NCBI GenBank assembly: GCA_024516035.1
Contig: CM044965.1
Location: 29,064,972-29,128,971 of the forward strand
DNA: 64,000 nt
Direction: 5' to 3'
Source of the DNA: Bactericera cockerelli
Taxonomy: Eukaryota; Arthropoda; Insecta; Hemiptera; Triozidae
Shown here: positions 44,421-56,800 of the stretch, piece by piece
Layout of the letters: every line of letters begins with the position of its first letter
How positions within the stretch are numbered: position 1 is the stretch's first letter
The notes under the pieces: model-generated
Told to the model about the DNA's origin: nothing
Databases searched by the model: none
What the model saw: only the letters and a program-made list of their open reading frames with translations
Translations under genes and position numbers: made by a program

Positions 44421-45559
44421 ATAAGCACCAGACTTCTACTTACTTCTTCAAAGGAACAATAAATTCAGATCTATAGGTAAACTGCTTGAATATAAATAGG
44501 TACATGGATATCACAGGATTTTGATTTCATGAGGAGACTTGGATATTTCGTATTGTTGTTGTTCGAAAAGGATATATTCCTATGATTATAGCACTATTAA
44601 AATCTTGTGCTAATTATTCATTGTGATAGTTTTGTAATAAAGACAGTGCTGTTATAAAATTACAAATAAATTTCATTCTAAAACAGTCTGCACAAAAAGA
44701 GCTAAAATTACGAAAATTTGAATTAATGCGGTTCATTTATTAAATAAATATAAACAAAACTTCAGCAACTTTAGTTCCTATTTCTATACTATCTTCATTC
44801 ATTAATGAATTCTACAATAGTGGGAGAAAACTCAAAAGTAGAGAAAAAATAACAGGGAAAGGAGAAATTTCACATTTCGTAGGGAAAAATCCCCGAAAAA
44901 GAGGGAAAAACAAAATATACTACCCAAACTAAAAACATTAAAAAAAACTCCGAATCGATGGCTATCTTCTACCGTGCTAGGTAGCTTCACACGGGTCGCC
45001 TTTACCACTCCACCACCATCAATGAATAAATGTGACGGCAACCTCAACCAAGGACGGTAACACATATTTAATGGGATCGACTCAATCACGTGACATCACT
45101 ACTGTCTTATCAGTGGCGCGAATTTTCGAAAAGACATTTTGGCAATTCTTCGCATTTCCAGCCATTATTTTGGATTTAATTTTCGAATAATTCTTTAATT
45201 TTTGCATTTATTACAAATGGATCTGCTGCAGTTTTGTTAGGAGTAACATGGAGATAAGGATTTACCAGAAGTTTGCTGTTTAATCACTTCCAAATAAATT
45301 ACCTCCAGCTAGTATCTACTATGTTAACTGATGTTTCAAGAGATGTTGTCTTTTAGAATATATTAGGACTTACAGGTAAGAAGTTATTTTATATTTTTAG
45401 TAATATACCTAGCTGATTTGCTAAAACCCAGCACTCTATCGCCGTTATGGTATTTGCCTGTGGCTAGCGTCTCAGTGGCGTGACACCAAATTCAAGGAAT
45501 CTCAATGCCAACCTTCAAGCTATTTTGCCTAGAAATTTAAGAGCTGAGTTAATAATGAA
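44421..45559. other. Non-coding stretch upstream of LTR element
   Basis: AT-rich. A GC-richer segment at 44950-45075 (CACACGGGTCGCCTTTACC) belongs to no recognised gene. The LTR element begins after the target site TGAA at 45560. Confidence 0.45.
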
Positions 45560-45563
45560 TGAA

Positions 45564-45939
45564 AGTTACAGCCACCATAAACGCTGACTGTATTTAAAAA
45601 AATCAGCTATTGTCCTTCTGACAATAGCCATTGGTAGGATCCGACAGGCAGATTGATTCAGGACTTGCATCGAGCATTGTCGCTGATCGATAACTTAAAT
45701 TTCCGATCTATTTAATTCACATTTTATTAATTAAGTATTTTATTATTTCATAATTATATTATTTTCTTTTAAATGTTCTAATAATTATCTTTCATTCATT
45801 TTGATATGTCAATTGCATATTTAAAAATATAATTAAGTTTCATTTTTCGATATTAAGTATTTTTTGAGACTTTGTCATTTTCAGTTTTTGGAAAATAAAC
45901 TTTTTTAAAAACACAAGTGGGAGATCCCCACTTATATCT
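45564..45939 (+). repeat. 5' LTR
   Basis: Starts AGTTACAGCCACC and ends CCCACTTATATCT. AGT starts are typical of gypsy-clade LTRs. AATAAA occurs at about 45895. It differs from the 3' LTR at two sites near its start (AAACGCTG versus AAATGCTG, and TATTTAAA versus TATTAAAA). Confidence 0.9.
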
Positions 45940-45948
45940 GGCGCAGTC
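45939..45948 (+). promoter_or_regulatory. Primer binding site
   Basis: TGGCGCAGTC immediately after the 5' LTR (its first T overlaps the LTR end). It corresponds to the 3' end of tRNA-Ser, the primer used by the 17.6/297 group of errantiviruses. Confidence 0.75.
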
Positions 45949-46583
45949 AAATTTTGGGTGTTTTCACCCCCAAAACAAAAAAATCGACACCCCCAAAAAG
46001 CTAAAACCCATATAAAAAAACTTTTCCGAGGAATAGTGAGGAACTCAGTGCAGTGCCTTATTATTGGATTACCCTTTGGATTACATATTGGATTACCCCC
46101 ATAGCTGTAAAATCGTCAGATTTTCTCGCATCGAACCACGAACTGCAGACCCCAAGTCAGTCAGCAGAGCAGAAACCAGTCTCAGTCAGCAGGGCAGAGC
46201 AGAGCAAGGACCTGGAACAATAGCTTCTCATACCTCACACGGAGCAGTTACCGAGTACCTACCCACCTCAATGTTGTTGATTCTGCTGGCACTGTAAGAT
46301 AATATTTTTCCTTTCACTTTTACTGTTCAAGGGTTTAATCTTTCTCACTATTGTTTACAATTACACTACACATCCTCACCTTCTTATCTCTTTACTTTAA
46401 TCCTTACTCTAGGTACATAATAATATTACCTACTATCTATTATTTTTACATAGAATTTATCTATTCAAAACGGACTCAGACGTTGAGTCTACCTTGTCTG
46501 AATCTACCAGAGAATCAGACACAGAATATTCATACGATCCCTTGTTAGAAGACGATCTTCTAGGTATTTTTAGAAAGCTCACA

Positions 46584-47585
46584 ATGGCTCCTCCGGAACT
46601 CAAATCTGAACACCTAAAAATGGTGCCCGTATTTTCGGGCGAGGTCGAGCTGCTATCGGAATTCATTTCGATATGTGAGACCATGGTAAAGCATTTCTAT
46701 GATGAAGCAAATGCTGACAATTTTCAAAACATCTTTTTGATGTCTTCGCTTCGCTCTAAAATTAAAGGCGAAGCAAAACTCAATTTAAGTTCTTACAATA
46801 TTACTAATTGGAGGGACTTAAAAACAGCTCTCCTGAGTACATACGGCGATAAGCGTGATTGCTATACGCTTACAGTCGAAATGTGTGGTTTAACACAAAC
46901 GAAAAACGAGTCACCCTTTGAATTTCATAGCAAAATTCAAAAATACATTAACCTTCACTCTAGTTTCATGGATACCCATGAAATGTCAACACAAAACGAC
47001 GTAAGAGATTACGTTTCGAAACTTGGTTTGAGGACTTTCCTCAGAGGCTTAAAGGAGCCCTTAGGTGCTCTCATGAGAACAAAAAATCCGAGAGATCTTG
47101 GCGAGGCTCTCAACATACTCACAAACGACTTTCAAATTGACGCGGTGAAAAAACCGTATGAAAACAACAACAATTATAATTCGAACTATAACAAAAACAA
47201 ACCATATTCTACAAATACCACAGAAAAATACATACCCCCTCACATGCAAAACAAAAATAATCACAATAACTCTACTTCAGGTAGTGGACTTTTCAATCCA
47301 TTTCGTAATAACAATTCTCAACAAAATATCAACAAACCGCAGTGTGGGATGAACAAGAATCAAGGAAACAACAATACAAACGTTTGGAACAGATCTACAC
47401 CCGGGCCTTCTTATAGACCGACACCCATGTCCGCTATGACAACTAATCCCCGACTTAACAATCTGGAAATGACCCAAGATAATTACGAGTCAATCGAAGA
47501 CTCAAACCCCATAAATGAATATGGGAATCAACCAAACGACACAGACGAGGTCCAGGATTTTCGAGAAGAAGCCTCGGACCAGTAA
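46584..47585 (+). CDS. Gag (errantivirus-like)
   Basis: From the first in-frame ATG (46584, MAPPELKSEHLKMVPVF) to TAA at 47585, 333 codons. The frame is open upstream to about 46490 without an ATG. The N-terminal half contains VPVFSGEVELLSEFI, then KIKGEAKLNL and NWRDLKTALLSTYGD, the capsid-like retrotransposon gag pattern. The C-terminal third is Asn-rich (NNNNYNSNYNKNKPYS, RNNNSQQNINKPQ) and has no CCHC zinc knuckle, as is usual in errantiviruses. Pol follows in the -1 frame, which is open well before the Gag stop, consistent with ribosomal frameshifting. Confidence 0.85.
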   Translation: MAPPELKSEHLKMVPVFSGEVELLSEFISICETMVKHFYDEANADNFQNIFLMSSLRSKIKGEAKLNLSSYNITNWRDLKTALLSTYGDKRDCYTLTVEMCGLTQTKNESPFEFHSKIQKYINLHSSFMDTHEMSTQNDVRDYVSKLGLRTFLRGLKEPLGALMRTKNPRDLGEALNILTNDFQIDAVKKPYENNNNYNSNYNKNKPYSTNTTEKYIPPHMQNKNNHNNSTSGSGLFNPFRNNNSQQNINKPQCGMNKNQGNNNTNVWNRSTPGPSYRPTPMSAMTTNPRLNNLEMTQDNYESIEDSNPINEYGNQPNDTDEVQDFREEASDQ

Positions 47586-47590
47586 CTCTT

Positions 47591-50500
47591 ATGAATTTGA
47601 CAAACAACGACAATTACTTACCATTTCTAATCATACCGGGACTTAATTTGAAAATGCTTATTGACGCTGGTAGTACAAAATCTTTTATAAACCCAGAAAC
47701 AGCCCAAAATTTTTTCAAAAACAAAATAAAATATGATCCATTCGAAATTAATACTGCTCATGGACGTTCGCGAGAAAAATATAGCATCTCGATTCCGTTT
47801 CCCAAAATTTTCAAAATGACGGGCACAATGAAGCTACATCTCTTTAAATTTCATGACTTTTTCGATTGCCTCTTGGGAATGGACAATCTTGTGGCCCTTA
47901 GTATGGTAGTTGACTTGAAAAATAATCTGCTTCGATCGCCAACGACCGACATAACTATCCATCACAGAGACACAGTTACCCAGGTAAACCACATCATACT
48001 CGAACCACGACAGGAACAGATCGTAACTTTAGATGTTATGAATATTCAAAACGGAGATTGTTTGATACCACACAAAAGATTTGGTTCGGCTTATATACCT
48101 GAAGGTATACTTAGAGTCAAAGACAGTAAGGCAATATGTACACTTGTTAATGACACGGAATTACAAACGAAAGTTTTGTAACACCCTGTAGAAGCTTTAT
48201 CTCTTCAAAATTTCGAACAAACATCCACATACAATAACTTGAACAACGCTCAACTGACAAATTCAGAATTTGATTTCAATAGGATTAGAATGGACCACAT
48301 GAACACAGAGGAAAAGGACGGAATTCAAAAACTAATAAATAATTACTCAGAAATTTTCCATACAGACACTAAGAATCTTACATTTACGAACGCCGTAAAA
48401 CACACTATACGAACAACGGACGACGTACCAGTGTATACGAAAACATACCGATATCCGCATGTCCACAAAGCTGAAGTTCAACAACAAATTCAAAAAATGT
48501 TAGAGGATGATATTATTCGCCCCTCCCATTCCCCTTGGTCCTCCCCACTTTGGATAGTTCCTAAGAAACTCGACGCTTCAGGTAAGAGAAAGTGGAGAAT
48601 CGTAATAGATTACAGGAAACTGAACGAGAAGACTATTGGGGACCGCTACCCCCTCCCTTGCATAAATTCGCTCCTAGATCGTCTTGGTCGCTCTCATTAT
48701 TTCAGCACCCTAGACTTAGCATCGGGATTCTATCAAATAGAAATAGACGAAACTAGTATCCCCAAAACAGCTTTCAACACTGAACACGGGCACTACGAAT
48801 TCCTGCGTATGCCCATGGGCCTAAAAAACGCACCTGCTACTTTTCAGAGAGTAATGGAAAAACTACTGCGAGGTCTAATTAACGTAGTATGTGTTGTGTA
48901 CCTCGACGACATCTTGGTTTTTGGCACTTCCCTTCAGGAACATTTAAGTAACCTTTCCTTGGTATTCGACAGATTAAAAAATGCTAACTTGAAAATTCAA
49001 CTAGACAAGTGTGAGTTCTTGAAAAAAGACGTTGACTTTCTTGGTCACGTTATCACACCCGAAGGTGTCAAGCCCAACCCCAACAAAATTAGAGCTATAG
49101 AAAACTTCCCCATCCCGAAGACCACAAGACAGATTAAAAGCTTTCTTGGACTTTTAAGCTACTATCGTAAATTCATAAAAGACTTTGCAAGTTTAACAAA
49201 ACCATTAACTAAACGGTTAAAGAAAAATGCAAAAATAAATATAATTGATCCCGATTATCAAGAATGCTTTGAACTTTGTAAAAATTTGTTGACAAACGAA
49301 CCAATACTCCAATATCCAGACTTTAGCAAACCTTTCATTTTGACAACCGATGCGAGCAACGTCTCTCTCGGTGCAGTGTTATCTCAGGGACCCATAGGCA
49401 GTGATCGACCTGTTGCCTATGCAAGCAGAACGTTGAACGACAGTGAATGCAACTACTCGACAATCGAAAAGGAACTACTAGCCATTGTATGGGCAGTAAA
49501 ATATTTTAGGCCTTACCTATACGGACAAAAATTCAAAATTTTCACAGATCATAGGCCTCTTCAGTGGCTCTTCTCTCTTAAAGAGCCAAGTTCTAAATTG
49601 ATACGTTGGAGACTAAAACTTGAGGAATACGACAATGACATAGTTTACAAAAAAGGTTCACAAAATACAAATGCGGACACCCTTTCAAGAGTTGAACTAA
49701 ACATGAACGAAACCAACTCACCCGTACAACCAGTACTAGACGACGACTTACTATCTATGTTACCGGAACCGGACTTAGAACAGGACATATTAGACCTTGA
49801 TGCGTTCGTTGCAGACGCATATGCTCACTTACTAAGAGAAGATCCTGTCACTCAAGAACTTCCCCCAACTGTTGACGTCGCTGTACCCCCGGTCCCCATC
49901 ACCTACCATCACCTATGTCGCCCCTGCACCTCAAGATATCACCGAACAGGCAGAAGAAGAAGATATAAATACTATCCACTCCAACCTGGAACACCCTCTC
50001 ATAGGTATACCTATCTTTGACGGTCCAATTAATTTGGGAAAGAATCAATTAATCCTTTCCATTTCACATTTAGCCCACCCTAACCCACTCAAATCACTAA
50101 AAATCATTCACAGAGACAAAGAAAGACGAATTTACGAGTTTTCACCTGAAAATCTCTTAGGACAACTAACTGAGTTCTTAAAAACACACATTGCACCAAA
50201 AGTCAAATACCACGTATTCTTTAAAACTGAGAGCTTATACGAAGAACTATCGAGAACTTTACAGACTTACTTTAAAAATTCACAAATAAATCTTATCAAA
50301 TGCACTAAGATGCTAACTGACGTGACTGAAGAAAACAAGAAAACTGACATTATAAAAAAGTTTCATGACGGAAAAACTAACCATAGGGGTATGGACGAAA
50401 CCACCAGACAAATTAAAGAACACTACTACTGGCCCAACATTGCTAAACATGTACAAGACTATATTAATAACTGTGAAATATGCCAAAAGACCAAGTACGA

Positions 50501-51401
50501 CCGCAACCCCTTGAAACTGACATACAACATCACACCCACTGCATTAAAACCGTTTGATGTCCTACACATAGACACCATTTCTCTTGGAAAATCCAAATTT
50601 CTAACGCTTATTGACCCCTTTTCTAAATTTGCACAAGCCTACTTGCTTCGTTCTGCTCAAGCAACTGAAATCGCGAGTAAACTCTTGGAAAGTTTTGCTC
50701 ACCACGGCGTTCCTAGCCTAATTATATCAGATAATGGAGGCGAATTTAAAAACTCAGTAATAAAAGAACTCCTTTCTCTTCACAAGATTAATATCCATTT
50801 CACCTCCTCCCAGCATCCTGAGTCCAATGGAGTAATAGAACGTTTTCACTCGACATTAATAGAGCATATACGATTATTCAACAATCGCGAAGAATTCAAG
50901 AACGATTCCTTGTCCTTAAAAGTAAAATACGCGGTCATTGCTTATAACCACACAAGTCATTCTGTCACAAAACACAAACCTATAGAAGTGGTCACAGGGC
51001 ATTTTGAACCGTCCGACATAACGGATATTGACACAGAACAACTAATAACCTCAAACTACGTGGCACATCATAAAGAGAAAACAAAATTTTTGTTTAAAGA
51101 AATAGGAGAAAAAATCTCTCAAAACAAAGAGAAAGTCACTTCACATAAAAATCAGGGAAGAGAAACTCTTCCTGAAATCCCTCAAGAAGTTTGGGTCAGA
51201 AACAAGCAAATACAAAGCAAAACGCAAAACAAATACAAACAAGAAAACATTGATAAAGGTCTGAAAACAGCAAAAATTATACCCACCCACCACAACACTA
51301 CAGAGAAAATTCATCTATCAAACATTAAACGTCCGCCCAAAAATGTTTCAGGTGCCTCATCTGCACAGCAACAAGTGCAGAATTCAGACTCCGCAATGTA
51401 A
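47591..51401 (+). pseudogene. Pol: protease, RT, RNase H, integrase (disrupted)
   Basis: Protease: MLIDAGSTKSFI (47655 region; usually LIDTGS). An in-frame TAA at 48179-48181 separates it from RT in the same frame. RT: VIDYRKLNEKTIGDRYPLP, FSTLDLASGFYQIEI, YLDDILVF. RNase H: LTTDASNVSLGAVLS, IEKELLAIVWAVKYFRPYL, FTDHRPLQWL, ADTLSR. Near 49890-49920 an indel moves the frame. Integrase: HH-CC finger ending NNCEICQKTK, then HIDTIS, ISDNGGEF and PESNGVIERFHS as D,D(35)E. The stop is at 51401. The duplicated word ATCACCTA around the frameshift site suggests a small duplication. All catalytic motifs are otherwise present. Confidence 0.9.
51346..51352 (+). promoter_or_regulatory. Candidate env splice acceptor
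   Basis: TGTTTCAG ends at 51351, inside the 3' end of pol. From 51352 the env frame is open, with a hydrophobic CLICTATSAEF start that then joins the env reading frame. Errantivirus env is normally made from a spliced RNA, so this site fits. The donor is not identified. Confidence 0.5.
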
Positions 51402-53058
51402 CCGAAAATCTCGGAATCCTACCAATCAACCTTGGCAAAGCAAACTTACAAAGAAGCACTCATACAGTCGTACATTACTATGACCTCATACCAATTATGG
51501 AAGAACTAACTAATCTCAACGACCAGTCAGACTACATCAGAGAGAGAACATCAAGACAAACAGAATCTACTGGTATTTTAGAAAAAGAGCTAGGAAATTA
51601 CTATAAAATGATTACTCACTTACAGAAATTAGCACAGGACAAACTAGATATAATTCACTTTTCTTTTGCACCCAAAAGAAACAAAAGAGCCTTATTTCCA
51701 CAGATAGGATCTATTATCAAGACTGTTACTGGCAACCTTGACTCTACTGACGGAGAACATTACAATCTAATTATAAATAATCTCTTTAAAAATCAGGACA
51801 ACTTGCAGAAACAACTCGACTTGCAGTACTCAGTAAATAGTGAAGCAACTAAAAGATTCGAATCTACAATTAGAAATATTGAACACAATGAAGAGCTCTT
51901 ACGCAAAAAAATTTCCCTACTAGGTACTTATGTCCAAAACGAAGGCTTACCCACACTAGTAATTGCCGAAGACGCATTTCACCAATTAATAATCCTCTAT
52001 AATAACCTCATAAGCGTGCTTCAGGAGATCGAAATTTCCCTTACCTTTTGTAGAGCTAGACTTTACCACCTACTATACTACGACCATCTGAACTTAAAAC
52101 TGAATTAGAGAAATTAAAGAATGTACATAACACTATACCTTTAGAAATAAGTAGTATTTTAGAACTCCAAAAGATCTTAGATGTAAGCTGCAAAATTGAA
52201 AACTCAAAAATTATTTACTTCCTATCTTTTCCTATTAATTATGACCAACAATATGACCTAATTTACCTTAAGTCTATCCCATCTTCAAGTGAATTAGGAT
52301 TTACTACAGTTATACCGAAAGTTCACTACTTCCTGAAATCAGAAAAATCCCTTAAACCTTTGAACAATATCTGTGAATTGGGAAAACCTTATCAGTGCTT
52401 TCAGAGAAATGTCAATAATAATCTGAAAGAGTGTGAAAGGCAAATACTTCAAAATGAAAAGCCTGAGTCATGTACACACATAACGCTAGAAATTCAAGAA
52501 AACTATGTTGATTATATTCCCCAAATAAATATGTTTATTATTGTTTTTCCTTTCAGTGAAACCATAAAACTAGAATTAGAAAATGAAATTGAAATAAAAG
52601 AATTAAAAGGCATATTTCTAATTGAATCAAACAAAGGAAACCTTATATTTAGGAATGAAATCTTAAACTTTTCATCCAAGACCTCAGGAAAACCTACAAT
52701 CCTGGAAAATGTTAATGTCAAATTTGGTTCAGAAAAATTATCTGACTTCAAAATAAGGATTCATGATTTAAATTTAGATGACATTAAGCTAAACCAACTG
52801 ACTCCAACAAATAGAGATGTTCAATCTTTACACAATTCATTGAACCCTTGGAAAATACTAATGTGTATTACCCTCACTGTATCCATTTCATCACTGATAC
52901 TGATAGTTAGGAAATCTAATCTATATTTACAGATACTACATCTATTTAAGAAACGTGAACCAGAAAATGTTCTTCCACAAATCAATCTAGCATGTAACTC
53001 TTCAACAAATCTGGGAATAAATCCCAATCCTTCCCTCCCAGGGGATGCAAAGTTCTAA
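51352..53058 (+). pseudogene. Env: F-like envelope glycoprotein (frameshifted)
   Basis: Open from the candidate acceptor at 51352 through an internal ATG at 51497 to about 52075. It contains a basic cleavage site RNKR followed by hydrophobic ALFPQIGSIIKTVTG, the cleavage/fusion-peptide arrangement of baculovirus-F-like errantivirus envelopes, and coiled-coil-like segments. A frameshift near 52040-52080 moves the rest into another frame (TTG 52360 is only an internal point). Downstream Cys-containing segments (ICELGKPYQCFQ) and a C-terminal hydrophobic stretch ILMCITLTVSISSLILIV mark the transmembrane anchor, before a short tail and TAA at 53058. It is not intact as written. Confidence 0.8.
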
Positions 53059-53067
53059 GGGTGGAGG
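53057..53067 (+). promoter_or_regulatory. Polypurine tract
   Basis: AAGGGTGGAGG directly before the 3' LTR start AGTTACAG; one T interrupts the purines. Primes plus-strand synthesis in LTR elements. Confidence 0.65.
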
Positions 53068-53443
53068 AGTTACAGCCACCATAAATGCTGACTGTATTAA
53101 AAAAAATCAGCTATTGTCCTTCTGACAATAGCCATTGGTAGGATCCGACAGGCAGATTGATTCAGGACTTGCATCGAGCATTGTCGCTGATCGATAACTT
53201 AAATTTCCGATCTATTTAATTCACATTTTATTAATTAAGTATTTTATTATTTCATAATTATATTATTTTCTTTTAAATGTTCTAATAATTATCTTTCATT
53301 CATTTTGATATGTCAATTGCATATTTAAAAATATAATTAAGTTTCATTTTTCGATATTAAGTATTTTTTGAGACTTTGTCATTTTCAGTTTTTGGAAAAT
53401 AAACTTTTTTAAAAACACAAGTGGGAGATCCCCACTTATATCT
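53068..53443 (+). repeat. 3' LTR
   Basis: 376 bp, same ends as the 5' LTR. Followed by the target duplication TGAA and then non-element sequence. AATAAA at about 53399. Confidence 0.9.
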
Positions 53444-53634
53444 TGAATGGATGGAAAATGATTTTATTTATGTAGTGTGATCTGTGCGATAAAGTTTTTT
53501 TCCAAGCACGGTTAGTTTATGAAACACAGTATCTAAATACAAGATCTACATTGAAAGTGTCACCCTACAAGGACAATAGAATATGTACTAAACTGTAAAA
53601 CTAAACACTTCTTTGGGATTTACTTGATTTTTTT

Positions 53635-53768
53635 TTTGTAGCCATGAAACAGTAGCTACTGTAGATACTTGTGGTCTGTGTTGTAGCCTACCCATCCCGT
53701 AGTATGCATTCCCTCTGATGGGCAAGAAGTACTTCCCATTTAGGTTTAGGTTCTGGGTCAACTTGTTA
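53635..53768 (-). mobile_element. SINE family G fragment
   Basis: Minus strand equivalent of the family G 3' half: TAGCCATGAAACAGTAGCTA, CCCATCCCGTAGTATGC and TCTGATGGGCAAGAAGT on plus match 16430-16560. The tRNA-like head is missing. Confidence 0.75.
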
Positions 53769-53890
53769 TGAGATACATTTTTTGCTTGAGAATTTATTTA
53801 TTACTATAGAATCCAACTATAAAATAATATGTTTGTCTCTGTTTCTGTATTTCAGAATCATCCCAAAGTCTCTCTTAACATATTTGAATA

Positions 53891-56800
53891 ATGGTTATCA
53901 AACATTCAATCCTCTGTCTCAACTCCTTACTCAAACAGAAGCATTGTAAATGGCACAGGCTGTTCAAGCTAGCAAGCATACAGAATTACTCTGATAGTGC
54001 CTCGGCAAAACCCACTCCAGTCCACTGCAATGTCGGCACCATAGGTCATGTAGATCATGGGAAGACAACACTCACAGCAGCTATTACCAAAGTTGTAGCA
54101 AAAGGCGGCAAATCCAAGTTTATTGAGTTTGATCAGATTGACAAGGCACCTGAGGAGAAAGCTCGAGGGATAACTATTAATATTGCCCACGTGGAGTATT
54201 CCAGCAGCAAGAGACACTATGCTCACACTGACTGCCCGGGACATGCTGATTATATTAAGAATATGATCTCAGGTATGTACTCATAAGAAAAACAGTAAGG
54301 AAGATAAATTATTTCAAAATATTATTACTATAACAGAAACAAAAATTTATAACAAATGTACATAAAATAATATATTCTTATAAATCTACATTTTTTTTGT
54401 AAAAGGCAAAATGTTTGCAAAAAAATATAATAATAAATCTACAATGGTACATGCTATTTAAACAATTGCTCTCAATCTTTGGATGGTTTTGACCTGCAAT
54501 TGGCACAGCCATGAGACAAATGCAATAAATATATTTATTTATTTAACACTATCCTTGTGACAAAGCACAGGAAAACAACTTGTTTATAATAAATGACTTT
54601 GATCCAAACATACTTTTGTTTACTGTGCATAATACCATGCACAATACTACTGTGCACAAAACTCATAGGATTTCCATTTAAAAATCAAAATATTTATACA
54701 AGACAAATCAAAATATTTATACAAGAGCGCGCGATTAGCTCAGTGGTTAAGCTCTCGCTTGCCATGCGGAAGGTCCCGGGTTCGATCCCCCGTGCCGACA
54801 AAAATTTGTATTCTTAATTTGGTTACAATTGTTTGTAAGGGATACCTTCCGGTGCGCTCGTGTTGACCCAGCACCTAATTGGGAAGTATTGTGTCAATTC
54901 TCGCCCATCAGAGGGGAGGCATACTACTTGATGGGCAGGCTGCAACACAGACCACAAGCGTCTACAGTAGCTCCTGTTTCATGGCTACGAAATAAAAACG
55001 GCTGTGAAACACTCATCTTTTTTTAAAAAAAAAAAAAAAACTCATTTGAAATTACAACTCTTCCTTGCACTAAGCTACTAAACATGTGTCACAGGTGCAT
55101 CTCAGATGGACGGAGCTATTGTAGTGGTGGCAGGCAGTGAGGGGCAGATGCCACAAACCCGGGAGCACTTGCTATTGTCCAGGCAGATAGGTATTGAACA
55201 TGTTGTGGTATATGTTAACAAAGCAGACCTGGTGGATAGGGAGATTCTGGAGCTGGTGGAACTAGAAGTGCGGGATGTGCTCACCACATATGGGTTTGAT
55301 GGGGACAAGACACCATTTGTTTTTGGCTCAGCTCTGCTAGCTCTACAGGTGAGTGAACAATATGCCTTTTTTAGTCACCTATATAAATAATAAAATAAAT
55401 AAATAATAATAATAATATTGCCTTATTTATATTGCCTGATTAGGACTATTAAGTCCCATTATTCCAGCAGTGAGCCCAAGATATATTATTATGTGGTAAA
55501 AATCCCAAATGGGAGGATAACCAATTTTCCGGCTGGGTTTCGAACCCGCAACCTCTGGAATCTCTGGATTCACAGAGTGCCGCCTTTACCACTGAGCTAC
55601 TGGGACAGTATTACATTACATCAATTGCACCTATTTTTTTTACTGGCTTTATCGAAAAAGTTCACTGTAAGGATTTCGACCTCTGGAACCCTTGGATTCT
55701 CAGAGTGCTGCCTTTACCACTGAGCTATTGGAACAGATATAATAATAACTAGTTCCAGAAAGAACTCTCACTCATAAAATTCCCAAATCTCTTTTCAACC
55801 ATCAAATTTGGTTTAAATAACCCAATCAGAGTGTGTTGTTCACCTAAATAACACAATGAGAGAGTGAGAAAGCTTTCTGATGCAAGGCCCAAGTATCTGA
55901 AAAAAAATAAGTATGTACTAATGGATTAAACTGATCAGAGTTCACATTAAGGAAAGAACTCTTTTGGTAACCATCAGATTTTAAATAAGTAAGAACAATT
56001 TTACATAAATTTTAACCTATTTCTATGTCTAGCAGCCTAGCTCAACGTTATTCAACATGGTGTCATTAAAAAAATATAAATAAAATTCTAACCATGTAAT
56101 ACCCTGCAACTTTTATTGTTTTTTTTACCAGATTGGTGAATAGATTTGGACCCATTTTTTCGTCCAGCCATTCATACCCCATTTTTAAGCTGATATGGTT
56201 AAAGAAATGAACTAATAATAACACTCTTTAGAGGAAGGTTTAACCACCAGGAGAGGTTAATGCTAAAAGCATTTTAGCATTAACCTCTCCTGGTGGTTAA
56301 ACATATTACATATACCTAAATAAAAGCATTTTCTACCACCTACCCCTCAGAGTCTTATTATGTCACATATTAATGAGGAAAAATTCATGCACTGGGTGAG
56401 ATTCGAACCAACGGATCCCTACACTACCTGAATTACCAGGCTAGTGCCTTAACCACTACTATCAGTGCACGGAAATTAACTGAGGGTTGGGTGGAAGAGA
56501 TTACCATAGGCAGTAACCCTGCCCTTTAGTTAGGACATATGTTTATATATTTTTCTATTCATTTTCATATTATTGTATGTATTTTTTCCATTTTTTCATT
56601 GTTTAAAGAATTATTTACATTGTACATAATGTCCATTTATATCTAATAAAGTGTAAAATAATAATAATAATAACTTTGCTTGCAGGGAGACACGAGTGAG
56701 ATAGGAGAGCCGTCCATACATCGACTGCTGGATGCTCTTGACCAGCACATCCCCACCCCAACACGAGACCTCACCTCCCCCTTCCTGCTGCCCATAGACA

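Larger units (their letters stand above)
45560..53447 (+). mobile_element. Errantivirus-like Ty3/gypsy LTR retrotransposon with env
   Basis: Two 376-bp LTRs (45564-45939, 53068-53443) bound gag, pol and env, and a 4-bp direct repeat TGAA flanks the whole (45560-45563, 53444-53447). By eye the LTRs differ at two positions only, so insertion is recent. The primer site TGGCGCAGTC follows the 5' LTR and a purine tract precedes the 3' LTR. Domain order gag, protease, RT, RNase H, integrase, envelope, with the furin-site/fusion-peptide type envelope, is that of insect errantiviruses (Metaviridae). As written it is inactive: a stop between protease and RT, a frameshift before integrase and another in env. 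Confidence 0.95.

Noticed and set aside
54726..54797. Candidate functional tRNA-Gly gene
   Set aside because: The cloverleaf is imperfect, the same head recurs with a 240-bp SINE body and A tail at three sites, so it is a SINE promoter region.
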